Below are positions 47,371 through 57,721 of a stretch of 64,000 nt of DNA, piece after piece (the first letter of the stretch is position 1; each line of letters begins with the position of its first letter). The DNA lies in assembly GCA_029204225.1 (NCBI GenBank), contig CM055106.1:40081827-40145826 (forward strand). The letters are read 5' to 3'. The translations under genes and the position numbers were made by a program. The notes beneath the pieces are model-generated. The model had not been told where the DNA came from. It saw only the letters and a program-made list of their open reading frames with translations, and did no database searches. This DNA comes from Diphasiastrum complanatum (lineage: Eukaryota; Streptophyta; Lycopodiopsida; Lycopodiales; Lycopodiaceae).

Positions 47371-48580
47371 CCCCCCCCTTAATCAAGATATGTGCCACCT
47401 TGATCTTCAGACTAAGCAATGCACAAAACTTGTTGTGTGCATTAATGCTTAATGCCATGGTAAACAGATCTGCAATCATGTCTTGCGTCGACCGACAACA
47501 TGTTAAGCTTACCTCTCTGTTGAGAACCTTACTCCTGACATAATGATATCGAATCTCAATGTGTTTACTCCTAGAGTGAAATCTAGATTGGCCCATAAGG
47601 CGATGACACTCTGATTATCACAAAATACAATTGTCGGAGTTTATTGATTCAAACTAATATCTGATAGTAAATTTCTCAACCAAATTGCTTCTTTAATACT
47701 TTGGAAAACAACAATGTACTCTACTTCTGTGGAGAAAAGAGCAATAGAGGTTTGCTTACGACTGTTCCAAGAGATGGGACCACAGTTGAGGAAGAATGTA
47801 AATCCAGATGTGGATCTATGAATATCTACATCTCCTCCCCAACTTGTATCAGAATATCCATTAAGCTGATGGAAGATTGTCATTGTCGACTTCCCCATAG
47901 CAGATGCACTAGTCCGTTGTAGCTCGAATATATCTCATGGCCCTTATAAGAGCCTTCCAATGGGTGATGCCAGTATTAGCCATGAATTGGCTTAGTGAGC
48001 TGACTGCAAAAGCGATATCAGATCTTGTGTAGACCATTGCATACATGAGAGATCCAAGTATCGATTGATATGAATATTCTCTCATCTGCTCCTCGTCATG
48101 CTTGGTGTGTAGACCTTGGTCCTTCGACAATTGTAGGCCTGGATCCATCGGTGAGTGAGCTAATTTACAATTGATTGTATTATATCTAATAAGATTATTG
48201 TGAATATACCTTTGTTGAGTGATATAAATCAGTCGTCTCGCTCTGTCTCTGTGGATTTGCATACCCAGACAGTAGTGAGCTTCGCCCAAATCGGTCATGT
48301 CAAATTTGGAAGACAACATCTATTTAGCTTGAATATTGGACTGAAAGTCTTGTTGTAGTCAATGTTGGGGATCTAAGCAAATCCTCGCACTACTAGTCGG
48401 GCCTTCCTTCGGTCACAATGCCTCCATTGGCATTGTACTTGATCTTAAAGACCCATTTGCGATCGATAATATTGTTGCCAATAGGTGGTTCGACTAATGA
48501 CCATGTTTGGTTTTTGATAAAAAAGAAATCATTCTTTTTCCATTGCTAAGAAGATCGTAAATCCACTTATTAAGCATGCT
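47371..48580 (-). mobile_element. Copia G' internal region: RT start, RT end, RNase H (broken)
   Basis: From the right: 48560-48400 reads the RT opening (IKNQTWSLVEPPIGNN, RKWVFKIKYNANGG). It is then joined, with the RT middle deleted, to KFDMTDLGEAHYCLGMQI (48319 on), ILGSLMYAMVYTRSDIAFAV and RNase H (SLNGYSDTSWGGDVDIHRST, STEVEYIVVFQSIKEAIWLR, FHSRSKHIEIRYHYVRSK). The catalytic YVDD segment is lost. The polypurine tract reads AAGGGGGGGG on the minus strand (47371-47380). Same family as 41790-42414. Confidence 0.9.
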
Positions 48581-49389
48581 AAAAGCATCAAAATGAAGCA
48601 CATATACTCAAGGCATGACTAATGATCACATTAGCATGCAAATAGCAGTAACATTTCACATAAATTGCATGCAATCTGGCACTCCATTGCATTATGGATG
48701 GGCGGCCATCTGCCTTATTGTTAGGCCGCCAAAAAGTAATGTCAAGTTAAAATTTGTTCTAGCATACATGACCATTGTTCTAATTGAGAATAACTTCATT
48801 CTTTTATAGTAAATCAAAGAGGGATTGCTTATTGTGGACATACACATACATGTACTCATTCTTTGTGGGAGACCAATGTAGCACCAAGTTTTAGATAAAC
48901 CAACAAAACTATACTTAGAATCTCAATAAATATATAGATAAACTAAATAATGTAAAACATAAAAACAAAAACTTGGATGTCATTACAATCAGATTCAGCT
49001 TATAAAAAATATGCATAAAAATGGCACACATTGTCATTATCCAAATTAGAAGGCCTCATAGAATCAAGTCATGTCTTTGCAGCCTCTCGTTATTGTTTGA
49101 CTTTGTTGTTTGACTTTTCCTAGGTCATCTCAGTACTCCTTGGCTTCCTTGAAGTCATCTTTATGCACATGTTGTGGTCTAGCTCTTCTTGCTCTGAGTA
49201 CATCTCAAATCTATGATATGCGATGGCTCATCACACCTACCATGCACTACAACATCCACTTGTTATTAAATTATAAGTGACTGGGCACTAGAGATTGTGT
49301 GTGCAATTGGTTAATGACATATTTCTTATATGATTCATATTGTTTGTGCCAATCTTAAAATATGTCTTTATAAAAAACAACTTTGCATG
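48581..49389. other. No gene seen
   Basis: AT-rich spacer. 48615-48809 has an open frame without recognisable features. Confidence 0.5.
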
Positions 49390-49620
49390 AGTTGCCTCAT
49401 GCGAGTGATGAAACGGGCACCACATGCATTAAGTCAAGGCCAGAATATGTTTTTTGTTCCTACTCTTGCAAAGAATTTGATAAGCATTGGTCAAATGGTT
49501 GAGAATGGACATGATGTTGAGTTCAAAGATAATCTTTGTACCATTTTTAAGGATGGCAATTTAATATAAAATGTGAAAAATGTAAAAGTTACCTATCTTG
49601 AGTTTTGGGGGTGCTAGGCC
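49390..49620 (+). mobile_element. Copia protease/pre-integrase fragment
   Basis: Reads MFFVPTLAKNLISIGQMVEN, HDVEFKDNLCTIFKDG: the standard Copia stretch after the protease (family pattern VP.L.KNLLSV..). Nothing upstream or downstream continues it. Confidence 0.6.
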
Positions 49621-49759
49621 ACATCCACTCCATGTACACTTGTAAAAATGTGATTTGGCCAAAATATGGTTTAGATTAGCTCGAGTTAGTGTAGGTTGCT
49701 TACACTTGTCATGATGGTAGAGAGAGGATCTTGCACCTCATAATGTAATTTGACCATGT

Positions 49760-50420
49760 GGACCAATCATAGTGAGAGGTGCACCAAAATGGTCCAATCA
49801 AAGTAAGAGGTTGTGTGAATGTGGTCCAATCTTTGTAAGAGGTGGTATGAGAGTGGTTGAAGCTTTGCTGCAAAACCCGCACAAGATGATAGACAATCAT
49901 CGAAATTCTTATGCAGGCACCCATATGTTTCCAAGGCAAAAGAAATAAAGTCTTCTCCAGGAGTGCGATGTGAATAATCTGGCTCTTTATCGTGAGTTGC
50001 ATGAGAAGCAGCGGAACCTTGAGTAGTTGAAGCATGTCGAAGGAGGTTTGGCCACGAAGGATCAACAACAACAACATCCCCAAGCGTGCGAATCCTGTCG
50101 CGCAAAAGAACGAGATCAACTCGATGCCAAGGCGACTATGAATCAGACACATGCAAGATGTGGGTTTGCTCTCAGACAACATTGAAGCTGCACTCATGTG
50201 CAATAAATGCCAATATGTCACGAATGGAATCATGAGTCATAGTGCGCTCTCTGCTAGAAGGGCAACGCATGAGATGAGTGTCAATAGAATCAAGAGCTCC
50301 AATGTCTACCAATAAATATTCCATCCATCTTCTTTGGAGACTATAATATAGATGTATCCATTGAAAGCACATCTGAAACATCACTTGAACGAGAAGCATG
50401 ACTGAAATATAGAGGCGCAC
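49760..50420 (-). pseudogene. Decayed ORF resembling a nuclease-like domain found in plant RT-related proteins
   Basis: Minus strand reads RCPSSRERTMTHDSIRDILA, FIAHECSFNVV, a stop, EQTHIL, a stop, then HRVDLVLLRDRIRTLGDVVV, DKEPDY, DFISFALETYGCLHKNFDDC and LSSCA. The order Arg-x-Asp-Leu-Val, Asp-Val-Val-Val, Lys, Glu-x-x-Gly is like PD-(D/E)XK-type domains that I associate with hypothetical proteins repeated in non-seed plant genomes. Stops at two places show that it is dead. It lies just left of LTR F and may be a separate inserted gene fragment. The family link is from memory and unverified. Confidence 0.4.
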
Positions 50421-50439
50421 TCATGGAATAAAAAATCTG

Positions 50440-50713
50440 ATTGTTATTGGGATTGCATGTTGTTATACTTTTTTTGAGAGAGAAAGGGAGAGAGAGAAAG
50501 AGTAGGCTATCTTTGTTGTGGATATATAGTGTTAATGGATCATAGGGTTAATGGATGTTAGAGTTAGATGTGAATCCTCCTTTCATGTTGAAATCTGAAC
50601 TATACTATCGCTCTCATGGGAACGAATCTATGCGTGACAACTAACTTTGTCTCTTCCATGCTAGATTGATTAGATATTGGATTCAAGTTAGGCAAGGAAA
50701 GAAACCCACTACA
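50440..50713 (+). mobile_element. Gypsy F 5' LTR, right part
   Basis: Resembles the internal units of LTR D (TTATTGGGATTGCATGTTGT, GAGAGAGAAAG, GTGTTAATGGATCATAGGG). It then has GGGAACGAATCTATGCGTGA, TCAAGTTAGGCAAGGAAAG and ends ACCCACTACA at 50713. The last 140 bp recur at 53905-54020. The left end is not found. Confidence 0.75.
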
Positions 50714-50717
50714 ATTT

Positions 50718-50735
50718 TGGCGCCGTTACCGGGGA
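50718..50735 (+). other. Gypsy primer-binding site
   Basis: TGGCGCCGTTACCGGGGA follows the CA end of LTR F by four bases. TGGCGCC-GTT-CCGGGGA is a typical plant Ty3/Gypsy primer-binding site. Confidence 0.85.
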
Positions 50736-51944
50736 GCTACGCCAATTTTTCAGTTTGCAGCATGTTTGTTGGATGGTTAGCTTGCATTAGGCATCTTGTC
50801 GTTGCATGAATAGTGTTAGATCTGCATTTAGGGTTAATTTGGGAGTGATTTTGTTTGATTTGAGTGGATTTGCTTGTTTGAAATCTAATCTGATTGTAAA
50901 ACATGGAAAGCTATTCAGATCACCAATCTTAAGATCCATTTGGATCTGAGATATCATAAAAAACAACAAAAATTAGTCAAATTTGTTAGATTTTGGTCAA
51001 AAAGAGGCAAAAATCGTCATCAGAGTTGATAACTTTTTGCCCTATTTCAAGAAACCTTCGTCGAGTTGCAGACACCTTCGGTTTCCATCACAAAAGCTTC
51101 ATTTTGAAGGGCGAACAATCCTTCCTAGCAGATTTCTAGAAACATCAGAAAAACCGTCAAAAAACACCAAAAAATCACCAAAACCCTAAAAATACAAAAA
51201 AGAACCTCTTCCCGATTCACTGTGCATAGGTGTGATTTAGATCTATCTACTGCCAGGTCGGCAAAGAATAATACCAAAAATAGAAGGGTTTTCAGAGGAT
51301 CAATTGTCATATTGCCATATTTTTGTCAAAAAGTCACTTTTTTGCAAAAATACCAATATTACTCTTGATCCTTTGCCAAAATCTTTGCCGAGTTTCTAGA
51401 ACATTCTATTTATAGTAGAATACTATTTCTGAGCTCGACGAAGATTCTTCTTGTCTAGATCATAGAAAATCTTGATTTTTACCCTCGTCAAACTACAGAA
51501 ACTGTATTTTCTTGTGTCAGAAATCTTCGTCGGGTTTGCCCTAGTTTTATCTGTGTTAGATCTTGCATCGGAGAGTTTGGCAAAGTTTTTTCCCTAGAAA
51601 TTGTCAAAAAAAGTTGATCAGAGAGTTTTTTTTCAAAATAGCACCATTGAACCTTCGCCGAGCCAACCTTCGCCTAGAGAACCTTTGCCAGTACTATTTT
51701 TAGGTTTTGATTTTCTATTAAGTCTCTGTCAAAATTTGGATCAAATCTGATACATTTTGATTTGGACTTTGAGAAATTTTTCATTTTTTAAGAAGTATCG
51801 ATTGATTGAATTTCGAAATCTTTTTTATGATATAGAAATCAAATTCTTGGAAAGTGGAATAGATCTAGCATATATGATCTGAGATAGGTTTGATTGAAAA
51901 ATCTAGATCCAATCTCATTGTCTGCTTGATCTGAATTTGTAAAG

Positions 51945-53102
51945 ATGGTTGCCCCTGGAGCTGTTTCGAGAAGTACTCCTCAGGAAGTCAATCCAATTAT
52001 TGTTAGAAGAGCACCCCGTTTGGATCTACCCAAATACAATGGATTAATAGATCCAGTTAGATTTCTTCAGATCTATGCTGAATCTTGTGAAGTCTATGGA
52101 AAAATTTTCCCTCAAGATAAACTTAAGCTATTTCCTATGGCCTGAACAGGCCCAACACAAGATTGGTACTACAATAAAGATGAAACTGAGTGTGCAAATT
52201 GGGAGGTTGTGAAACGAGCCCTTATGACATGGTCCAAACCTCGGAAGTTTATGGAAGACCCTTTTCTACTTTTAAGTAAAATCAAAATGGGAAAAGTGGA
52301 AATGGTTTGAGATTACATTGAAAGGGTGAAACGCCTCAGATCTGAGTGCGAACCTGAGTTGATTAACAAAAATGCCATGGTTATGTGATTTTTGTCAGGT
52401 TTACCTAAACGAATCAGACGTGAGCTGAAGCGCTATAATGAGTATGCACTTTTGCAAAATGCTATGGACGATGCAATTTGGGAGGAAGATGAAGATTCAG
52501 ATGATGAGCCGAATATCAGTTTGTTGTCTTATACAACAGGGTAGACTACTACGACATCCACCACAATTGCATCCACGAATGTCAACGCTACTGCAGAAAT
52601 GATGCTCAATGAGTTCAAGAAACTCAGGAAGAACCAGCAGAAATAGATGGAAAAGTTGCAGTCGCAATTTGATGAGAAGATCAAAGCATTGGAAGATTTT
52701 CACAGAAAAGCGAACAAGAAACCTGAGAAGTTTTCGAAGACTTTTCCTACCAGGAAAAATGTCTGGTGTTCTATTTGTACAGGAAATCACATAGTGAATG
52801 AGTGTCCTCAATTGAAAAAACGAATGGAAATCAGTATATGCCATTTGTGTAATTCGCTTGATCATGAGACTGCTTTTTGCAACTTCAATCCTTGGATAAT
52901 TCAACGACGGTATGCCCAAATGGGATATCGAGAACCATAGTATGGAGAAAATCCAGCAGCTAGACTTCAACAATCGGCTCTTGGATACCCGGAACGTTTA
53001 GCCTTACCTGCCCCACCAAAGCACTCCGCTCCTCCTGCCAATTTGATGGAACCAAAATAGTACAGAAGTGCTGAACAATGGAATTATGGTAATTATCAAT
53101 AA
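51945..53102 (+). pseudogene. Gypsy F gag with two zinc knuckles; one frame, eight stop codons
   Basis: One reading frame holds for about 386 codons with no frameshift. It has APRLDLPKYNGLIDPVRFLQ, WEVVKRALMTW, YIERVKRLRSEC and FLSGLPKRIRREL (Retrotrans_gag-type capsid), an acidic EEDEDSDDE, then CSICTGNHIVNECP (CCHC) and CHLCNSLDHETAFC. Stops are at 52143, 52308, 52386, 52542, 52644, 52938, 53058 and 53100. Five read TAG or TAA where CAG or CAA fits, and 52308 replaces the Arg of RDYIER (CGA to TGA). The one at 52386 stands at the Trp of the IWFL motif (TGG to TGA). After 53102 the sequence degrades to a protease-start-like VVTRAPKQK at about 53370, then ends. RT and integrase are absent. 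Confidence 0.85.
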
Positions 53103-53439
53103 GGTGGATCTTCAAACAGTATGTTCTTTATGCTGCTGCACAACAACAAGCCTCTAGAAACTGGACTAGAGCACCGCTGCTTGTGGAGAAAATTACAAAG
53201 TTGCAAAATGTCCACATAAAGAAAAATTTGTACCATTATGTTGTGACTATGGTTATGGGCATTGCTATAAAGACTGTCCAGCAAGATCGAAGCCACCACC
53301 AGCTACAACTCCTATAAATTTGATAACTATCAAGCAAAGATCAGTAGCTCAGAATAAATTAAGTGTACTTTTGATGGTGGTCACCAGAGCACCGAAGCAG
53401 AAAGAACCAGTAACGGATCCAATGTGCGATCTTGCTCCG

Positions 53440-53830
53440 CCATCTGCAGTTGACCTTGTAGCAGCTGCATCTATTGCTTTTCATCCTACATGGCCTTGTC
53501 CACCTGATCTTGGGTGGTTTTCAGAGCATTTTGCAAGAAGCTGACGTATCCTTCGAGGCGATCAACGTGTTGCTGTGCCATCTTCTTTTCAGCTTCAGAT
53601 TTGTCTTCGTGCTGCTTGGCCATTTTCAATTCTCTATCCAGCTGGACAATCTTCTGGCTGATGAGAGTGTTTTTCTATTCCAGATCTGAAATTCTTTGTT
53701 CCATTTCTTTTTTCTTTTCAAGCATAGATTGGATCACTTGGGCAAGGCTTGAGACCAAACCGAGAGCATCACCAACATCTATTGTCGTGGAGGTGGCAAC
53801 AGTAGGAGGACCTGATGGTACTGTCCTTGG
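53440..53830 (-). pseudogene. Antisense coiled-coil ORF of element F (copy 3 of the unknown family)
   Basis: Minus strand reads TIDVGDALGLVSSLAQVIQS, MLEKKKEMEQRISDLE, a stop in place of Gln/Ser, KNTLISQKIVQLDRELKMAK, QHEDKSEAEKKMAQQHVDRL, QNALKTTQDQVDKAM and LLQGQLQMAEQDR. It matches element D at 16005-16330 very closely (SGDALCLINNLARVIQTM, KNTLISQKVIQL, TVQDQVDQAI), confirming that both belong to one family. N-terminal and C-terminal domains are missing. It lies between F gag and F's right LTR but runs opposite to both, unlike D and E. Confidence 0.8.
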
Positions 53831-53834
53831 TTCT

Positions 53835-54020
53835 CCTCATAAATGGATTGATGAATGTCCTTGCTCTCTATCACTTTTCTTCCAGCCCTCATGCTTTATT
53901 TGGATTTGCTAATACTATCACTCTCATGGGAACGAATCTATGCGTGACAACTAACTTTGTCTCTTCGATGCTATATTGATTAGATTTTGGATTCAGGTCA
54001 GGCAAGGAAAGAAACCCACA
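53835..54020 (+). mobile_element. Gypsy F 3' LTR, right part
   Basis: From AAATGGATTGATGAATGTCC on it follows LTR D and F. The last 115 bp (from ATACTATCACTCTCATGGG) are nearly identical to 50600-50713, ending ACCCACA at 54020. U3 is missing. Confidence 0.8.
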
Positions 54021-54039
54021 ATAGTAACTACCAAATTAC

Positions 54040-54715
54040 ATCTTCAAAGGAAATTCTTCACACTCGAGATTTTAAATAATGATTATCTTTAAAATCATAT
54101 TAACCAGTTTAAGAATCTCTTGCAATAGATGGTCGCTGTCGGATTAGTCATAAACGATCTAGACACAATTATGACATTGCTTTCAAGTTTGTCCTTTACA
54201 TATGAAAACTGAGTGATGATCATCTAACTCTTACCAGAGTTATCACTATGTTGCTGCAAGAAGATAATCGAAGAAGTCAAGACACTTCGTCTACCTCTTC
54301 CTCTCATGCTCTATATGTCAACAAGGGCTCGAAACGACAAAGAAAGAAAAATTCCAAGTAGTCTACATCAAATCAGAACCCGACTCAAAGTCAAGAACAA
54401 TCATCGAATCCACATTTGTCGAAGAAGAAGATGCTTTACAAGTATTGCAAATGCAATAACCATGAGATTCGGGATTGCCGAATTCACAAATTGAAGAATG
54501 CAGCCAAGCAACCTGATCAACAAGCAAATACAGTTACAACATCTCTTGAAGTCAAAATTGACGAAGGCGCTTTTATGGTCAAACACAAATATGTGAATTC
54601 AGATGATTCGTGGTTTCTGGATTCTGGAGCTACTCAGCATATGACCAATCATCGTGAGATTTTCCATTCCTATACGCCTTACAACACAAAGAAGTATGTT
54701 TATCTTGGTGACCTG
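54040..54715 (+). mobile_element. Copia gag C-terminus and protease fragment
   Basis: Reads MVAVGLVINDLDTIMTLLSS and LSFTYEN (UBN2-type gag), a frameshifted middle with poly-Ser, then (54416-54715) SKKKMLYKYCKCNNHEIRDC, a damaged CCHC knuckle, and WFLDSGATQHMTNHREIF, the Copia aspartic protease with the catalytic DSGA intact. It ends at KKYVYLGD, where antisense Gypsy sequence begins. Confidence 0.8.
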
Positions 54716-54719
54716 ATTG

Positions 54720-55806
54720 CAAGATCTTGCGAACTGTAATGTCAGATGCAAAATGACCTCCACCCATGCCTTCATGTGAAAGCGAAATGATCTGGGTGGT
54801 CTCATGAGGAAGAATACACCGCCGAAGAATTTCGTCTGGACCTCTTTGGTACAATTGGCCGGCAATTAGCTGATAAGGTCTAGCCTTCAAGATCAATTTT
54901 CGCTGTTTCGCCTTTGATAGTGATTTGTTTGGTTGGCCCCGCATTAGATATTAAACAATGTCGACAGCCCATTCTAGTACTATATCCACGTAAAATAAGG
55001 CAGCATATGCCAGCTCATCGTCGGGTTGGGTTGCAATCTCCTTTCCCTTGATTCGTGACACATGATCTTCCATATAGTGTTTTCTCTTGCGAACTACTAT
55101 CCGAAAATCAAATTCCAACAACAAAAGGAGCCATCTGGTAATTCTCCCGGTGTTGCAAGTTTTATTAACGAGATATAGCAAGGGTTGATGGTTCGTATAA
55201 AAAACAAAATGTGTGGCCATCAAATAGTGTCGAAACTTTTTAACCGCATAGATCATTGCCAGTGCTTCCCATTCTGTGGTTGAATAATTCATTTCGGTAT
55301 CACTGAGCTGTCGGCTTGCAAATCGGATTGAAAAATCCTTTTTGTGTTCACCTGGCTGGGTTAAGACTGCTCCAACTACATACTTCGATGCGTCCGTATG
55401 CACATGGAACTCAATGGACCAATTGGGTGGTCGTAAGATTGGTGCTGAGACCAATGCATCCTTAATCTTCTGGAAAGCCTTTAGAGCTTCCTCATTCCAA
55501 TGTGGATCCATTGTGAGCTTGTAAATTGGTCTGGCTAACTCTGCAAAATCAAGAATGAAGATCATATAATAGTTAGCATGACCCATGAAAATGTAGACCT
55601 CGCGGATCGTCCCCGGTGGTGATAGAGCAACAATGATCCTGATCTTTGATAGATTTGTGGCGATCCCGTGTCTTGATACTATATGGTCGAGTATCAAGCC
55701 ATGTGTCACCCAGAATTGACATTTTTTTGGATTCAGGGAGATCTGGTATTCGCGACATTTTTGTAACACTTTCTCTTGGGGATTGGATAATATTGGTCCA
55801 ATTCAC
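54720..55806 (-). mobile_element. Gypsy E pol, inverted block: RT thumb, RNase H, integrase zinc-binding start
   Basis: Open for 272 codons (55769-54951). CREYQISLNPKKCQFWV is the RT thumb; GHANYYMIFILDFAELARPI is the connection; FHVHTDASKYVVGAVLTQPG is the RNase H catalytic Asp block; YSTTEWEALAMIYAVKKFRH and TNHQPLLYL follow. After a stop, the region 54944-54730 reads RRCILPHETTQIISLSHEGM and GGGHFASDITVRKILQ, the His-His half of the integrase H2C2 finger. The RT catalytic YLDD part is absent. In orientation it opposes the integrase core that follows at 55806. Confidence 0.92.
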
Positions 55807-56620
55807 CCTGCAGCAAGGAGTTCATAATCGTAGCCACAGACTACCTCACCAAATGGGTCGAAGCCAAGGCAGTAAGAGTAGCTGATGCTAGGAGCACTGC
55901 CAAGTTCCTTTATGAAAATATCATTGTGCGCTTCGGGTGCCCGGTTGAACTAGTCAGTGATCGCGGAAGCCATTTCATCAACGAGACCATCAAGGTCCTG
56001 TTGGAGGAATTCTTCGTGATCCACAAAACCAGTACGCCTTATTATCCTCGTGGTAATGGGCAAGCATAATCATCCAATAAGATCTTGTGTAGCGTGCTCA
56101 CGAAAACAGTTGAAGCTAGCAGATCAGATTGGGTATACAAGTTGCATGCTGCACTGTGGGCATTCACGACAACATATAAAGGGAGCACTGATCAAACACC
56201 CTTCCAATTGGTATATGGTCAGGATCCTGTGATGCCAGTAGAGCTTTAGTTCCTTCATTAAGGATTGCCACCGCACAACGTCTTAATGAGTCCAAATCTC
56301 TACAGCTACGCCATTAAGCTCTACATAAACTATGTGAAACACGCTTACTAGCTGTGCATGCACTGGCAGCTAAGAAGGAAAGACGCAAAGCTTGGCATGA
56401 TCGTAGATTACAAAAGAAAGATCTTCGTTCAGGAGATCTGGTCCTGATGTATAAAACCAAGGCGATCAAGGGGAAGTTAAAATTCACGGGCAAAGGTCCT
56501 TATAGGATCAAGAAAATTCTTAATCATGGAGTCGTGAACTAAGAACAGCTTGATGGGACGCCCTTCGACACACCCATCAATGGTAGCCGGTTGCACAAGT
56601 ACTGGCCACCACAGTAAGAC
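55806..56620 (+). mobile_element. Gypsy E integrase core (broken)
   Basis: Plus strand, one frame: EFIIVATDYLTKWVEAKAV (first Asp), VELVSDRGSHFI (second Asp), TSTPYYPRGNGQA then TAA exactly where the catalytic Glu of GQAE is expected, SRSDWVYKLHAALWAFTTTY and TPFQLVYGQDPVMPVEL. Three more stops follow. 56354-56600, in another frame, reads RKAWHDRRLQKKDLRSGDLV, KFTGKGPYRIKKI and the C-terminal NGSRLHKYW, the usual end of Gypsy pol. The RT, RNase H and H2C2 parts lie inverted to the left. Confidence 0.9.
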
Positions 56621-57721
56621 AGATCTAGATTGGGGGTGGCACGTTACAAAAAGCTAATCTGCTCAGCCATCACTGCTAGATCTAAAGAGATCAAACCAAA
56701 TCAAGCTAAATCCATCAAGATTCAGCCAGATCTGGCAAGATCGGGGAAATCCATCAAAATCCAAGGAGGATCTAGATCTTGATAGGGTAAAAAAAGAAGC
56801 AGATCATCAGATTGACTGAGGGATCTACTACCAACAATCCATCAAAACTTCCAGAGCACTACCAACAGTCAGATCAAGTCTTGATAAAGTTGATTACCAG
56901 TTTACAAAAGTTAAAAAGTAGAAAAATCTTGAGATCTCGTCAAAAAACACTCTAAAAGAGCACTTTTTCATGAGTTTTTGAGATCCCCTGGGAGATAGCT
57001 CTTGAAAATTGGACAGTCACCAGATATGACCTAGATGCATCCATGAAAATCTCTGCAAGAGTTCCTGATGGAGGAATCATCATTTTTTAGTGTATGGAAG
57101 AGTTCCTAGAAGCAGAATTTTCAGAACCCTCGCAGAGCATCAAGATCAACTTACCAACTCCCGCAAGGTGCCTAAATGGAATCAGAGCAGTGAAATTAGC
57201 CTGCCTACATGGTTTGATCTTGAAAATCCAATCACATGAACAAGTTGTGCGAGAGATCACTTATTGCAAGAGTTGAACCCTCGCAGACAGCCTGAACCCT
57301 CGCAGAACCTTCGCATAGTAGTCAAATCACCTTCCGAACTCTCGCAGACTTCCCTGAGGTTTTAGAATTTTGTGAAGAAGGTGCTTGCCAAAATTTGGGT
57401 GGAACTGAACAAGGGAAAGTGAATTTCACCTAATATGCACTCTAAATTCTGCTATATAAGGGCTGAATTCGAGTCATTTGTCACCTTTGCTAGCGAAGCT
57501 CTGCCGAAATTTCCACTGAAAATACCAAGTTTTGTGTTTTCAACCAAACTTCCTACCAGCTGTCATTTGCTCATATTAAACACCGATCTGTGCTCTGAAC
57601 TACAATCATTGTCATTCAACACTCATTATTCTCAGTTTTCTACTGTTTTCACATCTTTTTCCATTTTCCACCATTTTTTCTACTTTTTCGACTTTTTCGA
57701 CCACTAATCATCATTGCTAGC
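56621..57721 (+). other. Untranslated stretch between pol and the accessory ORF of element E
   Basis: No coding signal. 57125-57350 contains several CCCTCGCAGA and CCTTCGCA units. Similar CCTTCGCCGAG-type units occur in the leader of element F at 51045-51690, suggesting a family feature of these Gypsy elements. Confidence 0.55.
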
